In this document: in pieces, positions 43,463 to 51,308 of the stretch
Layout: each line of letters opens with the position of its first letter
Position numbering within the stretch: the first letter of the stretch is position 1
DNA from: Pseudonocardia sp. TRM90224
GTDB lineage: Bacteria; Actinomycetota; Actinomycetes; Mycobacteriales; Pseudonocardiaceae
Direction of reading: 5' to 3'
Assembly (NCBI RefSeq): GCF_021245725.1
Contig: NZ_JAJGSX010000050.1
Span: 1-52,861 of the forward strand
Length of the DNA: 52,861 nt
Position numbers and translations under genes: made by a program
Notes under the pieces: model-generated
Database searches by the model: none
Seen by the model: the letters and a program-made list of their open reading frames with translations, nothing else
What the model was told of the DNA's origin: nothing

Positions 43463-43684
43463 CCATCTCCAACCACGCCCTCATCACCGTGTCGGACGCG
43501 CTGCGCCACCGACGCTCGATCGGTGTAAGCACCGTTACTTTCGGCCGCTTCCGGTGCGCGAACAGCTGCGCCGATGATTTTCGGGCACGAGACCCGTCTT
43601 AGCTCCAGCACATCGATTCGGCGGCGCTGATCGTGCTGCGCGCAACCCGTCCCACGAGCAACACCACAACCGGAGGTTGACCAT
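43413..43684 (+). repeat. 54-bp direct duplication flanking a 164-bp remnant
   Basis: 43413-43466 and 43631-43684 match at 52 of 54 bases. They include the MFS 3' end, a GGAGG ribosome site and GACCAT. The second copy supplies the ribosome site and start of the hydrolase gene. The first leads into a remnant with no start. Between them lies an inverted repeat GTAA-N6-TTAC at 43525-43538, a possible HxlR-type operator. No intact gene is in the gap. Confidence 0.8.
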
Positions 43685-44495
43685 GAACGTGACCACTTCG
43701 ACCCTCGACGTCCCCGGCGCACGGCTGCACCACGAGGTCCGGGGTTCCGGCCCGCTGCTGGTGCTGGTCGGGGCACCGATGGACGCCGACGCGTTCGCCC
43801 CGCTCGCCGAGCTGCTCGCCGTCGACCACACGGTGCTCACGACGGACCCGCGCGGCATCAAGCGCAGCAGCGTCGACGAGCCGGACCTCGACTCCACCCC
43901 CGAGGTGCGGGCCGACGACCTCGCACGGCTGATCAGCAGCCTCGACAAGGGTCCGGCGATCGTGCTGGGCAGCAGCGGCGGAGCCGTCACGGCGCTGGCG
44001 CTCGCGCAGGCCCGCCCCGAGCTGGTGCGCACCGTGATCGCGCACGAGCCGCCGCTGATCGAGCTCCTCGACGACCGCGAGCAGCTGCGCGCGGAGACGG
44101 AGAAGCAGGCGTCCACGTACCTCGACGGCGACGTGCTCGGCGCCTGGCGGCTGATGCTGGAGCAGGCGAACATCGTGCTGCCGGACGAGGTCATGGAGCA
44201 GATGTTCGGCGGGGAGCGGGACCCGCAGTCGGTCGCCGACGAGCGCTTCTGGTTCGCCCACGAGATGCGCCCGTCGACGTTCTGGCAGCCCGACCTCGCC
44301 GTACTGGGTTCGACCCCGGCCCGGCTGGTGATCGGGATCGGCGAGGACTCGACCGGGCAGCTCTGCGACCGCACCGCGCAGGCGCTGGCCACGGCGCTCG
44401 GCACCGATCCCGTCCGGTTCCCGGGCGACCACACCGGGTTCGTCGGCGACCCGGCCGGGTTCGCGGCCCGCCTGCGCGAGGTGCTGGGATCATGA
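43683..44495 (+). CDS. Alpha/beta hydrolase
   Basis: Serine-hydrolase fold protein of 270 residues. Nucleophile elbow VLGSSGGAVTALALA (serine in GSSGG), DPRGIKRS before it and a C-terminal FPGDHTGFVGDP carrying the likely catalytic histidine. Substrate unknown; related proteins are esterases or haloperoxidase-like hydrolases. ATG 43683 follows CGGAGG. Its stop overlaps the next start as ATGA. Confidence 0.88.
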   Translation: MNVTTSTLDVPGARLHHEVRGSGPLLVLVGAPMDADAFAPLAELLAVDHTVLTTDPRGIKRSSVDEPDLDSTPEVRADDLARLISSLDKGPAIVLGSSGGAVTALALAQARPELVRTVIAHEPPLIELLDDREQLRAETEKQASTYLDGDVLGAWRLMLEQANIVLPDEVMEQMFGGERDPQSVADERFWFAHEMRPSTFWQPDLAVLGSTPARLVIGIGEDSTGQLCDRTAQALATALGTDPVRFPGDHTGFVGDPAGFAARLREVLGS

Positions 44496-45202
44496 CCAGC
44501 CGAGTCCGACCCGGGAGCAGGCAGATGCCGTCACCGTCACCGTCACCGTCGCCGTCATCGTCGCCGGAGCTGCCGCGCGAGGCCGTCGACGCGGCGGTCG
44601 CGGCCGAGCGCCGAAGCCTCGCCGACCACGTCGCCGACCTCTCCGACGAGCAGTGGGCGACCCGGTCGCTGTGCCCTGCGTGGACGGTGCGCGATGTCGT
44701 CGCACACCTCACGACCACCACCCGGACGGGCGTGCTCCAGGTGGCGCGGGCAGTGCTGCGGGCGCGCGGCGACCTCGACCGGGTGGAGGTCGACCTCGCC
44801 GCACAGCGGGCCGCCGCCCACTCGACCGCGGAGCTGGTGGCCCAGCTGCGCGAGAGCGCCGACTCGTCACGCCGCGCACCCGGCAGCTCCCCGATGGACC
44901 CGCTGATGGACATCGTCATCCACGGCCAGGACATCGCACGCCCGCTCGGCAGGCGCTACGACTCCCCGGCTGACGTGGTGGCCGCCTGCCTCGCGTACGT
45001 GGCGACCAGGAAGTTCCTGGGTGGGCCGAAGCGGCTGGCCGGCCTGCGGATCGTCTCGTCCGACACGGGCTGGTCGCTCGGGGCGGGCGCGGAGGTCCGC
45101 GGGCCGGACATCGACCTGCTCATGATCACCGCCGGCCGGCGCGCCGGGCTCGCCGCGCTCGACGGGCCGGGGCTGGCGACGCTGGCGGAGCGGCTGGCGT
45201 GA
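44492..45202 (+). CDS. Maleylpyruvate-isomerase-like (DinB/MDMPI fold) protein
   Basis: Mycothiol-dependent isomerase-like protein of 236 residues. It shows RSLCPAWTVRDVVAHLTTTT and DIVIHGQDIARPLGRRYD, the two helices that carry the metal-binding histidines of the DinB/MDMPI fold. The N-terminus has an unusual PSPSPSPSSSP stretch encoded by CCGTCA hexamers. ATG 44492 overlaps the hydrolase stop; ATG 44525 would remove most of the leader. Likely co-translated with the hydrolase. Confidence 0.82.
   Translation: MTSRVRPGSRQMPSPSPSPSPSSSPELPREAVDAAVAAERRSLADHVADLSDEQWATRSLCPAWTVRDVVAHLTTTTRTGVLQVARAVLRARGDLDRVEVDLAAQRAAAHSTAELVAQLRESADSSRRAPGSSPMDPLMDIVIHGQDIARPLGRRYDSPADVVAACLAYVATRKFLGGPKRLAGLRIVSSDTGWSLGAGAEVRGPDIDLLMITAGRRAGLAALDGPGLATLAERLA
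44528..44563 (+). repeat. Hexamer tandem repeat (CCGTCA-like, six units)
   Basis: Six consecutive 6-base units, four exact CCGTCA, encode an alternating Pro-Ser leader. Six-base units keep the frame, so copy-number change would only alter linker length. Confidence 0.85.
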
Positions 45203-45212
45203 AACGCGGCCG

Positions 45213-45240
45213 ACCGGGGCCCGACGGATCGGGCCCCGGT
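45213..45240. terminator. Strong G+C hairpin terminator
   Basis: ACCGGGGCCCG (45213-45223) and CGGGCCCCGGT (45230-45240) form a perfect 11-bp stem with a 6-base loop. It lies between convergent genes 11 bases after a stop codon and is probably bidirectional. Confidence 0.75.
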
Positions 45241-45260
45241 TCGGTGGTTGCGGCGCACGT

Positions 45261-45758
45261 TCAGCGCCGGTTCTTCTTCGAGTTCTCGTAGGCCTTCGAC
45301 AGCTCGGCGTACTCGTCCTCCGCCTTCTTCGCGGCGTTCTCGGCCGTCGTTGCGGCGTCCTGAGCGGTGGTGACGTCGGCCTCGCCCTGCTGCACCTCGC
45401 CCGTCTTGGTCGCGACGACGCCGTTGGCGCCGTCGCGGGTCGCCTTGACGGCGTCGAGCTGGCGGCCGGCGTCGGCGAGGTCGCGGAGGCGGTTGAGGAA
45501 GTCCTGGTGGCGGATGTTGTACTCGGCTTCCTTCACGGGGTCGTTCGGAGCGGCGTTGGTAGCGGCGGCCGCCTGCCTCCTGACCTCGGCGGCGTCGAGG
45601 AAAGCCTTGTTCGCCCGGTCGACGGTCCCCTGCTGGGTGTTCACCGCGTCCTGCGCGGCGGTGGCGTCGCGCTCGGCGATCGCGAGGGCGGCCCGGCGGT
45701 CGTCGAGGACGTCGACGTCTGCGTCGGCGCGGGTGACGACCGGGTGAGCAGGCGCCAC
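45261..45758 (-). CDS. Alanine-rich coiled-coil protein, start uncertain
   Basis: No named family. The product is an almost continuous alpha-helical, alanine- and charge-rich coiled coil (AALAIAERDATAAQDAVNTQ, EVQQGEADVTTAQDAATTAE), ending in basic KAYENSKKNRR. No membrane segment is seen. No ATG or ribosome site exists at its front. GTG 45758 is the best available start and lies 15 bases inside the divergent FHA gene. The 5' part may be missing, as with its neighbour. Confidence 0.6.
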   Translation of the reverse strand: MAPAHPVVTRADADVDVLDDRRAALAIAERDATAAQDAVNTQQGTVDRANKAFLDAAEVRRQAAAATNAAPNDPVKEAEYNIRHQDFLNRLRDLADAGRQLDAVKATRDGANGVVATKTGEVQQGEADVTTAQDAATTAENAAKKAEDEYAELSKAYENSKKNRR

Positions 45759-46331
45759 GGCGTGCTGGAACGGGTCGGGCCGCGCTGGGCGCTGCGCAAC
45801 ATCGGCCGGCTGCCGATCCGGCTCCCGTCGTCGAGGATGGTCTTCGCCGGTGACGAGCCGGTCGAGCTGCCCGTCGGGTACACGCCGATGTTCATCCGCA
45901 GCCGCTCGGGCCGCGAGCACATCGTCGAGGTGCGGGTGGCCGGCCCGCCCGACACCGGCGGGAGCAGCTACGCCGGCAGCACCAGCCACGAACCGATCTG
46001 GCACCTCTCCACCGAGGAGAAGCTGATCATGGTGGTGCTCGGGCAGCGTTACCTGCGCCAGGACGCCCACCCGCAGCCGCTGTCGTGGCGGCAGGTCGCC
46101 GACGAGCTGAACGAGCTCGTCCCCGAGCAGGGCTGGACGACCAAGCGGGCCGAGCACGTCGGCGTCGCCGTCCGCAAACGCCTCTCGCAGGCCGGGGTGG
46201 CCGGCCTGACCCGCGACGAGGTCGGCGACCCGGTCGGCAACGCGCTGAACCACAACCTCCTGCTGGAGCTGGTGTCCTCGGCCATCCTCGTGCCGCCGGA
46301 CCTGCGGATGCTGGACGACGACGAGCTCTAG
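45744..46331 (+). CDS. FHA-domain protein with winged-helix-like C-terminus, possibly 5'-truncated
   Basis: Phosphothreonine-binding FHA domain followed by a DNA-binding-like domain, 195 residues as called. The frame opens abruptly at VSRRHGVLERVGPRWALRN, the FHA serine/histidine core, so the usual GR motif and first strands are missing. The C-terminal part (LSTEEKLIMVVLGQRYLR, SWRQVADELNELVP, RAEHVGVAVRKRLS) resembles a winged helix. Upstream in-frame sequence is antisense to the coiled-coil gene. A deletion that joined two divergent gene bodies would explain both lost starts. Confidence 0.7.
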   Translation: MSRRHGVLERVGPRWALRNIGRLPIRLPSSRMVFAGDEPVELPVGYTPMFIRSRSGREHIVEVRVAGPPDTGGSSYAGSTSHEPIWHLSTEEKLIMVVLGQRYLRQDAHPQPLSWRQVADELNELVPEQGWTTKRAEHVGVAVRKRLSQAGVAGLTRDEVGDPVGNALNHNLLLELVSSAILVPPDLRMLDDDEL

Positions 46332-46348
46332 CGCAGAGTTGAGTCTGC

Positions 46349-47758
46349 TCAAATCGGTCGGGAAGCACGCGCACCCGTCAGCACCCCCGCAAGGCATGCG
46401 GCGGCGACCAGGACCCCGAGCGCAACCCCCAGCGCGGCGCCGTAGCCGTGGATGGCGGCGGCCGGTTGTCCGGCCGTTGCGAGATGGTGTGCGGCGACGG
46501 TCGTGGCCACGGTGTTGAACAGCGACGTGCCGAGCGCCGCACCCAGCTGCTGCGCGGCGTTGTAGGTGGCCGATGCCGCCCCGATGTCGGACGGCGCCAC
46601 GGCCGAAGTGGCCAGCGCGGCGGTCGGCGGCAGCACGCAGCCGAGACCGATGCCCGTCAGCACCAGCGCGGGCAGCAGGTGGAACGCGAGCACGTCGGTG
46701 CTCGCCGGGGTCAGCCGCACCACCGCGAGCACGCCCGCCGCCGCGACGGACAGGCCCGCGACGATCAGCGCCCCCGGTGGCACCTTCCCCATCAGCCGGC
46801 CCGCCACGAGCGTCGCGCCGATCAGCGCGGCCACCGCGTTGACGATCAGCGTGAGCCCGGCCTGCACCGGCGAGAACCCCAGCACACCCTGCAGGTAGTA
46901 GCTCACGAACAGGTAGAAGCCGAACATTGCGACGAACATCAGCCCGACCGCCAGCGACGCGCCTGCCCTCGCGCGGTGCAGCACGATCCGCATCGGCAGC
47001 ACCGGATCCGCGGCGCGCACCTCCACCGCCACGAACACGACGAGCAGCACGACACCGAGCGCGAGCAGCCCGAGCACCGCCGGCGCACCCCAGCCGAGGG
47101 CCTCCGCCCGGCTGAACCCCAGAACCACCGCCGTGAACGCGCCCGTGCTGAGCAGTGCACCGGCCACGTCGAGCCGGCCGGTCGGCTGCGCGGCGCCCGA
47201 TCGCGGCACGAGCAGCGTCGCTGCCAGCGCGAGCAACGCGATGGGCACGTTGATGTAGAGGCACCACCGCCAGCTCGCGTACTCCGTGAGCAGCCCGCCG
47301 AGCACGAGCCCGACGGCCGAGCCCGCGGCACCGACGGCCGCGAACACGCCGAACGCACGGCCACGCTCCCCCGGCTCGGTGAACGTCGTCGCCAGCAGCG
47401 CCAGCCCGGCCGGCGCCAGCAGCGCCGCGAAGACGCCCTGCAACGCCCTCGTCGCGATCATCGTGCCGGTCCCCGTCGCGGCGCCGGCGGCCGCGGACGC
47501 GACGGCGAACCCCACCAGGCCGATCATGAAAGCCCGCCGGTGCCCCAGCGCGCTGCTGACCCGGCCGCCGATCAGCAGCAGCCCGCCGAACGCCAGCGCG
47601 TACGCGGTGACGACCCAGTGCCGGTCGGCGTCGGGCATGCCCAGCGCCACCTGCATGGAGGGCAGCGCGATGTTGACGATCGTCCCGTCCAGCACCACCA
47701 GCAGCTGCGCGGCGCTCACGACCGGCACCGCCCACCAGCGGCGTCGTTCCTCGATCAT
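46349..47758 (-). CDS. MFS drug exporter, DHA2 (14-segment) family
   Basis: Proton-driven multidrug exporter, 469 residues with about 14 membrane segments. Motif C-like and DHA2 signatures: LLVVLDGTIVNIALPSMQ near the start, RWCLYINVPIALLAL at mid-protein, motif A-like ALGHRRAFMIG. ATG 47758 follows AGGTGA. Divergent from a TetR-type gene; CTAACG words in the 99-base gap may be the operator. Confidence 0.9.
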   Translation of the reverse strand: MIEERRRWWAVPVVSAAQLLVVLDGTIVNIALPSMQVALGMPDADRHWVVTAYALAFGGLLLIGGRVSSALGHRRAFMIGLVGFAVASAAAGAATGTGTMIATRALQGVFAALLAPAGLALLATTFTEPGERGRAFGVFAAVGAAGSAVGLVLGGLLTEYASWRWCLYINVPIALLALAATLLVPRSGAAQPTGRLDVAGALLSTGAFTAVVLGFSRAEALGWGAPAVLGLLALGVVLLVVFVAVEVRAADPVLPMRIVLHRARAGASLAVGLMFVAMFGFYLFVSYYLQGVLGFSPVQAGLTLIVNAVAALIGATLVAGRLMGKVPPGALIVAGLSVAAAGVLAVVRLTPASTDVLAFHLLPALVLTGIGLGCVLPPTAALATSAVAPSDIGAASATYNAAQQLGAALGTSLFNTVATTVAAHHLATAGQPAAAIHGYGAALGVALGVLVAAACLAGVLTGARASRPI

Positions 47759-47857
47759 GCTTCACCTAACGTCGTTCAATGCTCTCTAACGGCGTCAGAG
47801 GCATCGATCACCGTACTACACTCGAGGCGCCGGTCCGGACGAGCGAAGTGGTGCGAA

Positions 47858-48541
47858 GTGCCGAAGAACTCCAGCGCCGATCAGCAGGTGCGCAGCGTCT
47901 GGCTGCGCGCGCAGCGCGGTGGGCGAGGTGAACCGCCGCTCACCATCGATCGCATCGTCGAGGCCGCCGTCGCGCTGCTCGACGAGGACGGGATCGACCG
48001 GCTGACGATGCGCAGGCTCGCCGAGCGGCTCGGCGTCGTCGCCCCGTCGCTGTACTGGCACGTCGACACGAAGGACGACGTGCTCGACCTCGCCGTCGAC
48101 GCGATCTTCACCGGGCAGCCACCCGCGGCCGCCGGAACCTGGCGCGACGACGTGACGGCCGTGCTCACGGCGTGGCGGGCCGCGATGCTGCGCCATCCCT
48201 GGGCGACCGCCGTCCCGGCCCGTCGCCGACCGACGATCGGCCCGAACTTCCTGTCCTGGATGGAGTTCCTGCAGGCGCGCCTGGCCGCGGCCGGGTTCAC
48301 GGGCGCCGGGCACGCCGCGGCGACGTGGGCGCTCTACAACCACGTCATGGGATCGGCCGCCTCGGAGGCCGCGCTGCAGATCTCCGACGCCGAGCGCCGG
48401 GTCGGCCAGGAGAAGCTGCGCGCCGACCGCGACCGCTACCCGACGCTGGCCGCCAACGGCTACCTCTACGACGACGACTGGGACGGCAGCTTCACGCTGG
48501 GCCTCGCCTACCTGCTGGACGGGCTGCAGGCCCAGCTCTGA
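47858..48541 (+). CDS. TetR-family regulator (TetR_C-type)
   Basis: Repressor of 227 residues. The DNA-binding region is TIDRIVEAAVALLDEDG, LTMRRLAERLGVVAPSLYWH, and VDTKDDVLDLAVDAIF matches the TetR proper group. GTG 47858 is the best start. Divergent from the DHA2 exporter, which it very likely represses until a drug binds, as in TetR/TetA pairs. Stop abuts the convergent hydrolase stop. Confidence 0.88.
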   Translation: MPKNSSADQQVRSVWLRAQRGGRGEPPLTIDRIVEAAVALLDEDGIDRLTMRRLAERLGVVAPSLYWHVDTKDDVLDLAVDAIFTGQPPAAAGTWRDDVTAVLTAWRAAMLRHPWATAVPARRRPTIGPNFLSWMEFLQARLAAAGFTGAGHAAATWALYNHVMGSAASEAALQISDAERRVGQEKLRADRDRYPTLAANGYLYDDDWDGSFTLGLAYLLDGLQAQL

Positions 48542-49348
48542 TCAGAGGTGCTTGCCGAGGAACTCGACGAGCACCTGACCGAGGGCGAGGCGGTGGTCGG
48601 AGAGCGCGTGGTCGGTCGGGAACGCGCAGTGCTCCAGCCGGTCGATCGCGCCGTACGCCTCGACCAGCGGGTGGTGGTGCTGCTCGGCGGGTGCGTCGGC
48701 GTCGAGGGTCGCGCCGACCAGCAGCACCGCTCGGTCCGCCAGCGCCGTCGCGCGATCGGCCAGCCGCCACTTCGGCCCGGCCGCCACCATCTCGTCCACC
48801 AGCGCCTTCCCGCTCGTCCCCCGCAACGGGAGCAGCTGACCGTCGAACGCCTCCTCGAACACGGCCCGCAGCCCGCCGTCCTGCGCGCTCGCCACACCTG
48901 CCCACCCGACGTCGAACGCCGTGATCGAGGCGACGGCGGGGATCGCGGGATCAGCTGCCGCGGTCGTCAGCGCCGCGAACCCGCCGAGGCTGTGGCCGAC
49001 CACCGCAAGGCGCGTGGCGTCGAGCCGGTGGTCGCCGGCCTGCTCGCGCACCCACGCGACGGCCGCCGCGCTGTCGTCCAGCACGTGCTGCCACGACCAC
49101 GAGCCGTCGGCACCCCACGAGCCGCGGTAGTGGAACACGAGGGTTGCGAAGCCGGCTCGACGAAGGTGTTGCGCGAGGTCGAAGTTGCGCTCGTTGCCCG
49201 GAAAGCCGTGCAGAAGGACGACCGCCGGGTGCGGCCCGGATCCGGCCGGGAGGTGCAGCACCCCGGGTAGCGGCACGCCGGCACTGGGGATCACGACGGC
49301 GGGCGTGCTCGCGGGCGGCAGGGTTCCTGCGGGGAAGTCGGGCTCCAC
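48542..49348 (-). CDS. Alpha/beta hydrolase (dienelactone-hydrolase/esterase-like)
   Basis: Serine hydrolase of 268 residues with no signal peptide. HGFPGNERNFDLA supplies the oxyanion loop, VVGHSLGGFAALT the nucleophile, and a late AFPTDHALSDH the histidine. ATG is absent; GTG 49348 is used. Divergent from a TetR-type gene by about 50 bases, so it is probably repressed by that protein. Substrate unknown. Confidence 0.88.
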   Translation of the reverse strand: MEPDFPAGTLPPASTPAVVIPSAGVPLPGVLHLPAGSGPHPAVVLLHGFPGNERNFDLAQHLRRAGFATLVFHYRGSWGADGSWSWQHVLDDSAAAVAWVREQAGDHRLDATRLAVVGHSLGGFAALTTAAADPAIPAVASITAFDVGWAGVASAQDGGLRAVFEEAFDGQLLPLRGTSGKALVDEMVAAGPKWRLADRATALADRAVLLVGATLDADAPAEQHHHPLVEAYGAIDRLEHCAFPTDHALSDHRLALGQVLVEFLGKHL

Positions 49349-49400
49349 GGCGGTGACCGTAGCAGCAGATCGAACCGACCGTTACGATCCCGGAGTGCCG

Positions 49401-49973
49401 GTGCCCCGAGGAACGCCGATCGATACCGAACGCACGCGCTCGGCCATGCTCAAGGCCGCTGCCGCGCTCTTCTACGAGCGCGGGCTCAGCGGCGTCGGGG
49501 TGGCCGAGCTGTGCGCCGCGGTCGGCGGCTCGAAGGAGACGCTCTACCGCCACTTCGGCTCGAAGGACGGCCTGGTCGACGCCGTGCTGCAGCGGCGGAT
49601 CGAGCGCAACACCCGCATGCTGCGCCGCGCGGTCGACGACGCGGGCCCGCAGCCGGCCGCGCAGCTCACGGCCCTGTTCCGGGAGCTCGCCGGCTGGTAC
49701 GCCCAGCCGGGCTTCCGCGGCTGCGCGATCGTCAACGCCGCCACCCAGCAGCACGACGGTCCCGCGCGCGCCGTCATGGCCACCCGGGCACACGACTACC
49801 TCGAACTGTGCACGCAGATCGCGCGCGGGGCCGGCGTCGCCGACCCGCCGCGCGTCGGCCGGCAGCTCCTCACCCTCCTCGAAGGCTCGATCGTGCTGGC
49901 CGACCACCACCGCAGCCCGACCGCGGCCGAGGACGCGCTGGACGCGGCGCTGGTGCTGCTAGGTCGTGTTTAG
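49401..49973 (+). CDS. TetR-family regulator, 3' end altered by a MITE
   Basis: Repressor of 190 residues. DNA-binding region: MLKAAAALFYERGLSGVGVA, VGGSKETLYRHFGSKDGLVD. The ligand domain carries PGFRGCAIVNAA, typical of the LmrA/YxaF-like TetR_C group. GTG 49401 has GGAG upstream; GTG 49395 is an alternative. The last residues Gly-Arg-Val and the TAG stop come from the inserted MITE (CTAG at 49959). Without it the frame would continue LAQPAVRERAYDD. Likely represses the divergent hydrolase. Confidence 0.87.
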   Translation: MPRGTPIDTERTRSAMLKAAAALFYERGLSGVGVAELCAAVGGSKETLYRHFGSKDGLVDAVLQRRIERNTRMLRRAVDDAGPQPAAQLTALFRELAGWYAQPGFRGCAIVNAATQQHDGPARAVMATRAHDYLELCTQIARGAGVADPPRVGRQLLTLLEGSIVLADHHRSPTAAEDALDAALVLLGRV

Positions 49974-50126
49974 GAAGTCCTGATCGTGCTCTTCGCGCCC
50001 AGATCGCCGCTGGCGGCGTTGCCGCCACGACCGGGTACGCCAGGTACGACGGCTCGTGGCGGCGCCTTGCCAGCGACGATCTGGATCACGAAGAGCATCG
50101 ACCCTGACTTCCTAAACACGACCTAG
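49959..50126. mobile_element. MITE with CTAG target duplication (IS5-family-like)
   Basis: A 160-base body (49963-50122) is flanked by CTAG on both sides. Terminal inverted repeats GTCGTGTTTAGGAAGTC / GACTTCCTAAACACGAC are perfect for 17 bases. They continue imperfectly for about 40 more, including TGCTCTTCG and CCAGATCG, so most of the element folds back on itself. No transposase is encoded. CTAG duplication fits the IS5 family, so an IS5-type transposase elsewhere would mobilise it. It sits in the 3' end of a TetR gene. Confidence 0.88.
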
Positions 50127-50267
50127 CTCAGCCGGCGGTGCGTGAGCGGGCGTACGACGATCTGCGTACGCGGGCCACGCCGCCGCTCGGATGTGGCCGG
50201 CGCCGCGCTCGACCACGCTCTGTGTCAGTTCGATCGTCGGATCGGCTTTCAAGACGGGAGCGGGGAA

Positions 50268-50648
50268 ATGGGTGCACAACGTGCGGTTGCGTGGCGGCGG
50301 ACGACCATCGCGGGCCTGGTCGCCGGCGCGGTCGGGATCGGGTTGCTGTGGGCGTCCGGGATGGTCGCGTTCCCGTTCTACCCGCCGCCGGGAATGCTCA
50401 TCCTGGCCGCCGGCGCGCTGTTCGTCGCGCTGGCGCCGTGGCGGTGGGCGCCGGCCGTGGGGGCGGCGCTGGGGCTGTTCGTGATCGTCGGCTTCCTGCT
50501 CTCCAGCGGCACGGCGAACCTGCTCGGGGCGCTCGGCCCGGTTGTTTCACTCGGGTCGGCCGTGCAGGTGATCGGGGTTGTCGCGGCCGCGATCGGCGGT
50601 GTGATGGCGACAGTGTCCGCGTACCGGTCACACCACCTCGACGTGTGA
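50268..50648 (+). CDS. Small four-segment membrane protein
   Basis: I do not recognise a family. The 126-residue product has about four hydrophobic segments (TIAGLVAGAVGIGLLWASG, MLILAAGALFVALAP, ALGLFVIVGFLLS, VQVIGVVAAAIGGVMA) with short loops. ATG 50268 is preceded by GGGAGCGGGG. It converges with the two-component operon 9 bases away. The 140 bases between the MITE and this gene hold no clear feature. Confidence 0.72.
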   Translation: MGAQRAVAWRRTTIAGLVAGAVGIGLLWASGMVAFPFYPPPGMLILAAGALFVALAPWRWAPAVGAALGLFVIVGFLLSSGTANLLGALGPVVSLGSAVQVIGVVAAAIGGVMATVSAYRSHHLDV

Positions 50649-50657
50649 GCGTGGCCG

Positions 50658-51308
50658 TCAAGTTTCGACGGTCAGCCCGGCCCGCATCGCGACGACCGCC
50701 AGCTGTGCGCGGGTCCGGACGTCCAGCTTCACCATCGCGCGGCCGACGTGGGTGCGCACGGTCGCCGGGCTGACGACGAGATCCTTCGCGATCTCCTCGT
50801 TGGACCGGCCCGTGCCGACCCAGGCCACGATCTCCCGCTCCCGGTCGGTGAGCTGGTCCAGCGCGGCCGCCGGGAGCGCACCGGGACCGCTGAACAGGGC
50901 GATCACGCGTTTCGTCACCGAAGGGGAGAGCAACGCCTCGCCGTCGATCGCGGCGCGGATCGCCCTGGCCAGCTCGTCGGGCGCGCCGTCCTTCAGCACG
51001 AACCCGGCGGCGCCGGCCTGCAGCGCCTCGAAGACGTACCGATCGACCTCGAACGTCGTCACCATGATCACGCGGGTGCCGGCGAGCTCCGGATCGGCCG
51101 TGATCGCGCGCAGCGTCTCCAGGCCGTCCATGCCGGGCATCCTGATGTCCAGCAGCAGCACGTCGGGACGTTCCCGCCGGACGAGCTCCAGCGCCGCACG
51201 CCCGGTGGCGGCCTCGCCGGCGACCTCCATGTCCGGCTCGCGGTCGATCAGCACGCGCAGCCCCATCCGGACCACCTCGTGGTCGTCCGCCAGCACAACC
51301 TTGATCAC
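50658..51308 (-). CDS. NarL-type response regulator
   Basis: DNA-binding response regulator of 216 residues. Receiver domain: acidic pair ADDHEVVRMG, phosphoacceptor Asp54 in LLLDIRMPGMDG, and lysine in FVLKDG. C-terminal LuxR helix-turn-helix: LTDREREIVAWVGTGRSNEE, SPATVRTHVGRAM. GTG 51308 overlaps the kinase stop (GTGA), so the pair is co-translated. Confidence 0.93.
   Translation of the reverse strand: MIKVVLADDHEVVRMGLRVLIDREPDMEVAGEAATGRAALELVRRERPDVLLLDIRMPGMDGLETLRAITADPELAGTRVIMVTTFEVDRYVFEALQAGAAGFVLKDGAPDELARAIRAAIDGEALLSPSVTKRVIALFSGPGALPAAALDQLTDREREIVAWVGTGRSNEEIAKDLVVSPATVRTHVGRAMVKLDVRTRAQLAVVAMRAGLTVET

Noticed and set aside
45759..47765. Extension of the coiled-coil frame to 834 codons
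   Set aside because: Upstream of 45758 it is antisense to the FHA gene and in a wrong frame over the DHA2 exporter.
49963..50122. Fold-back structure read as a plain terminator
   Set aside because: The flanking CTAG duplications and perfect 17-bp ends fit a transposed MITE better, although it may also stop transcription.
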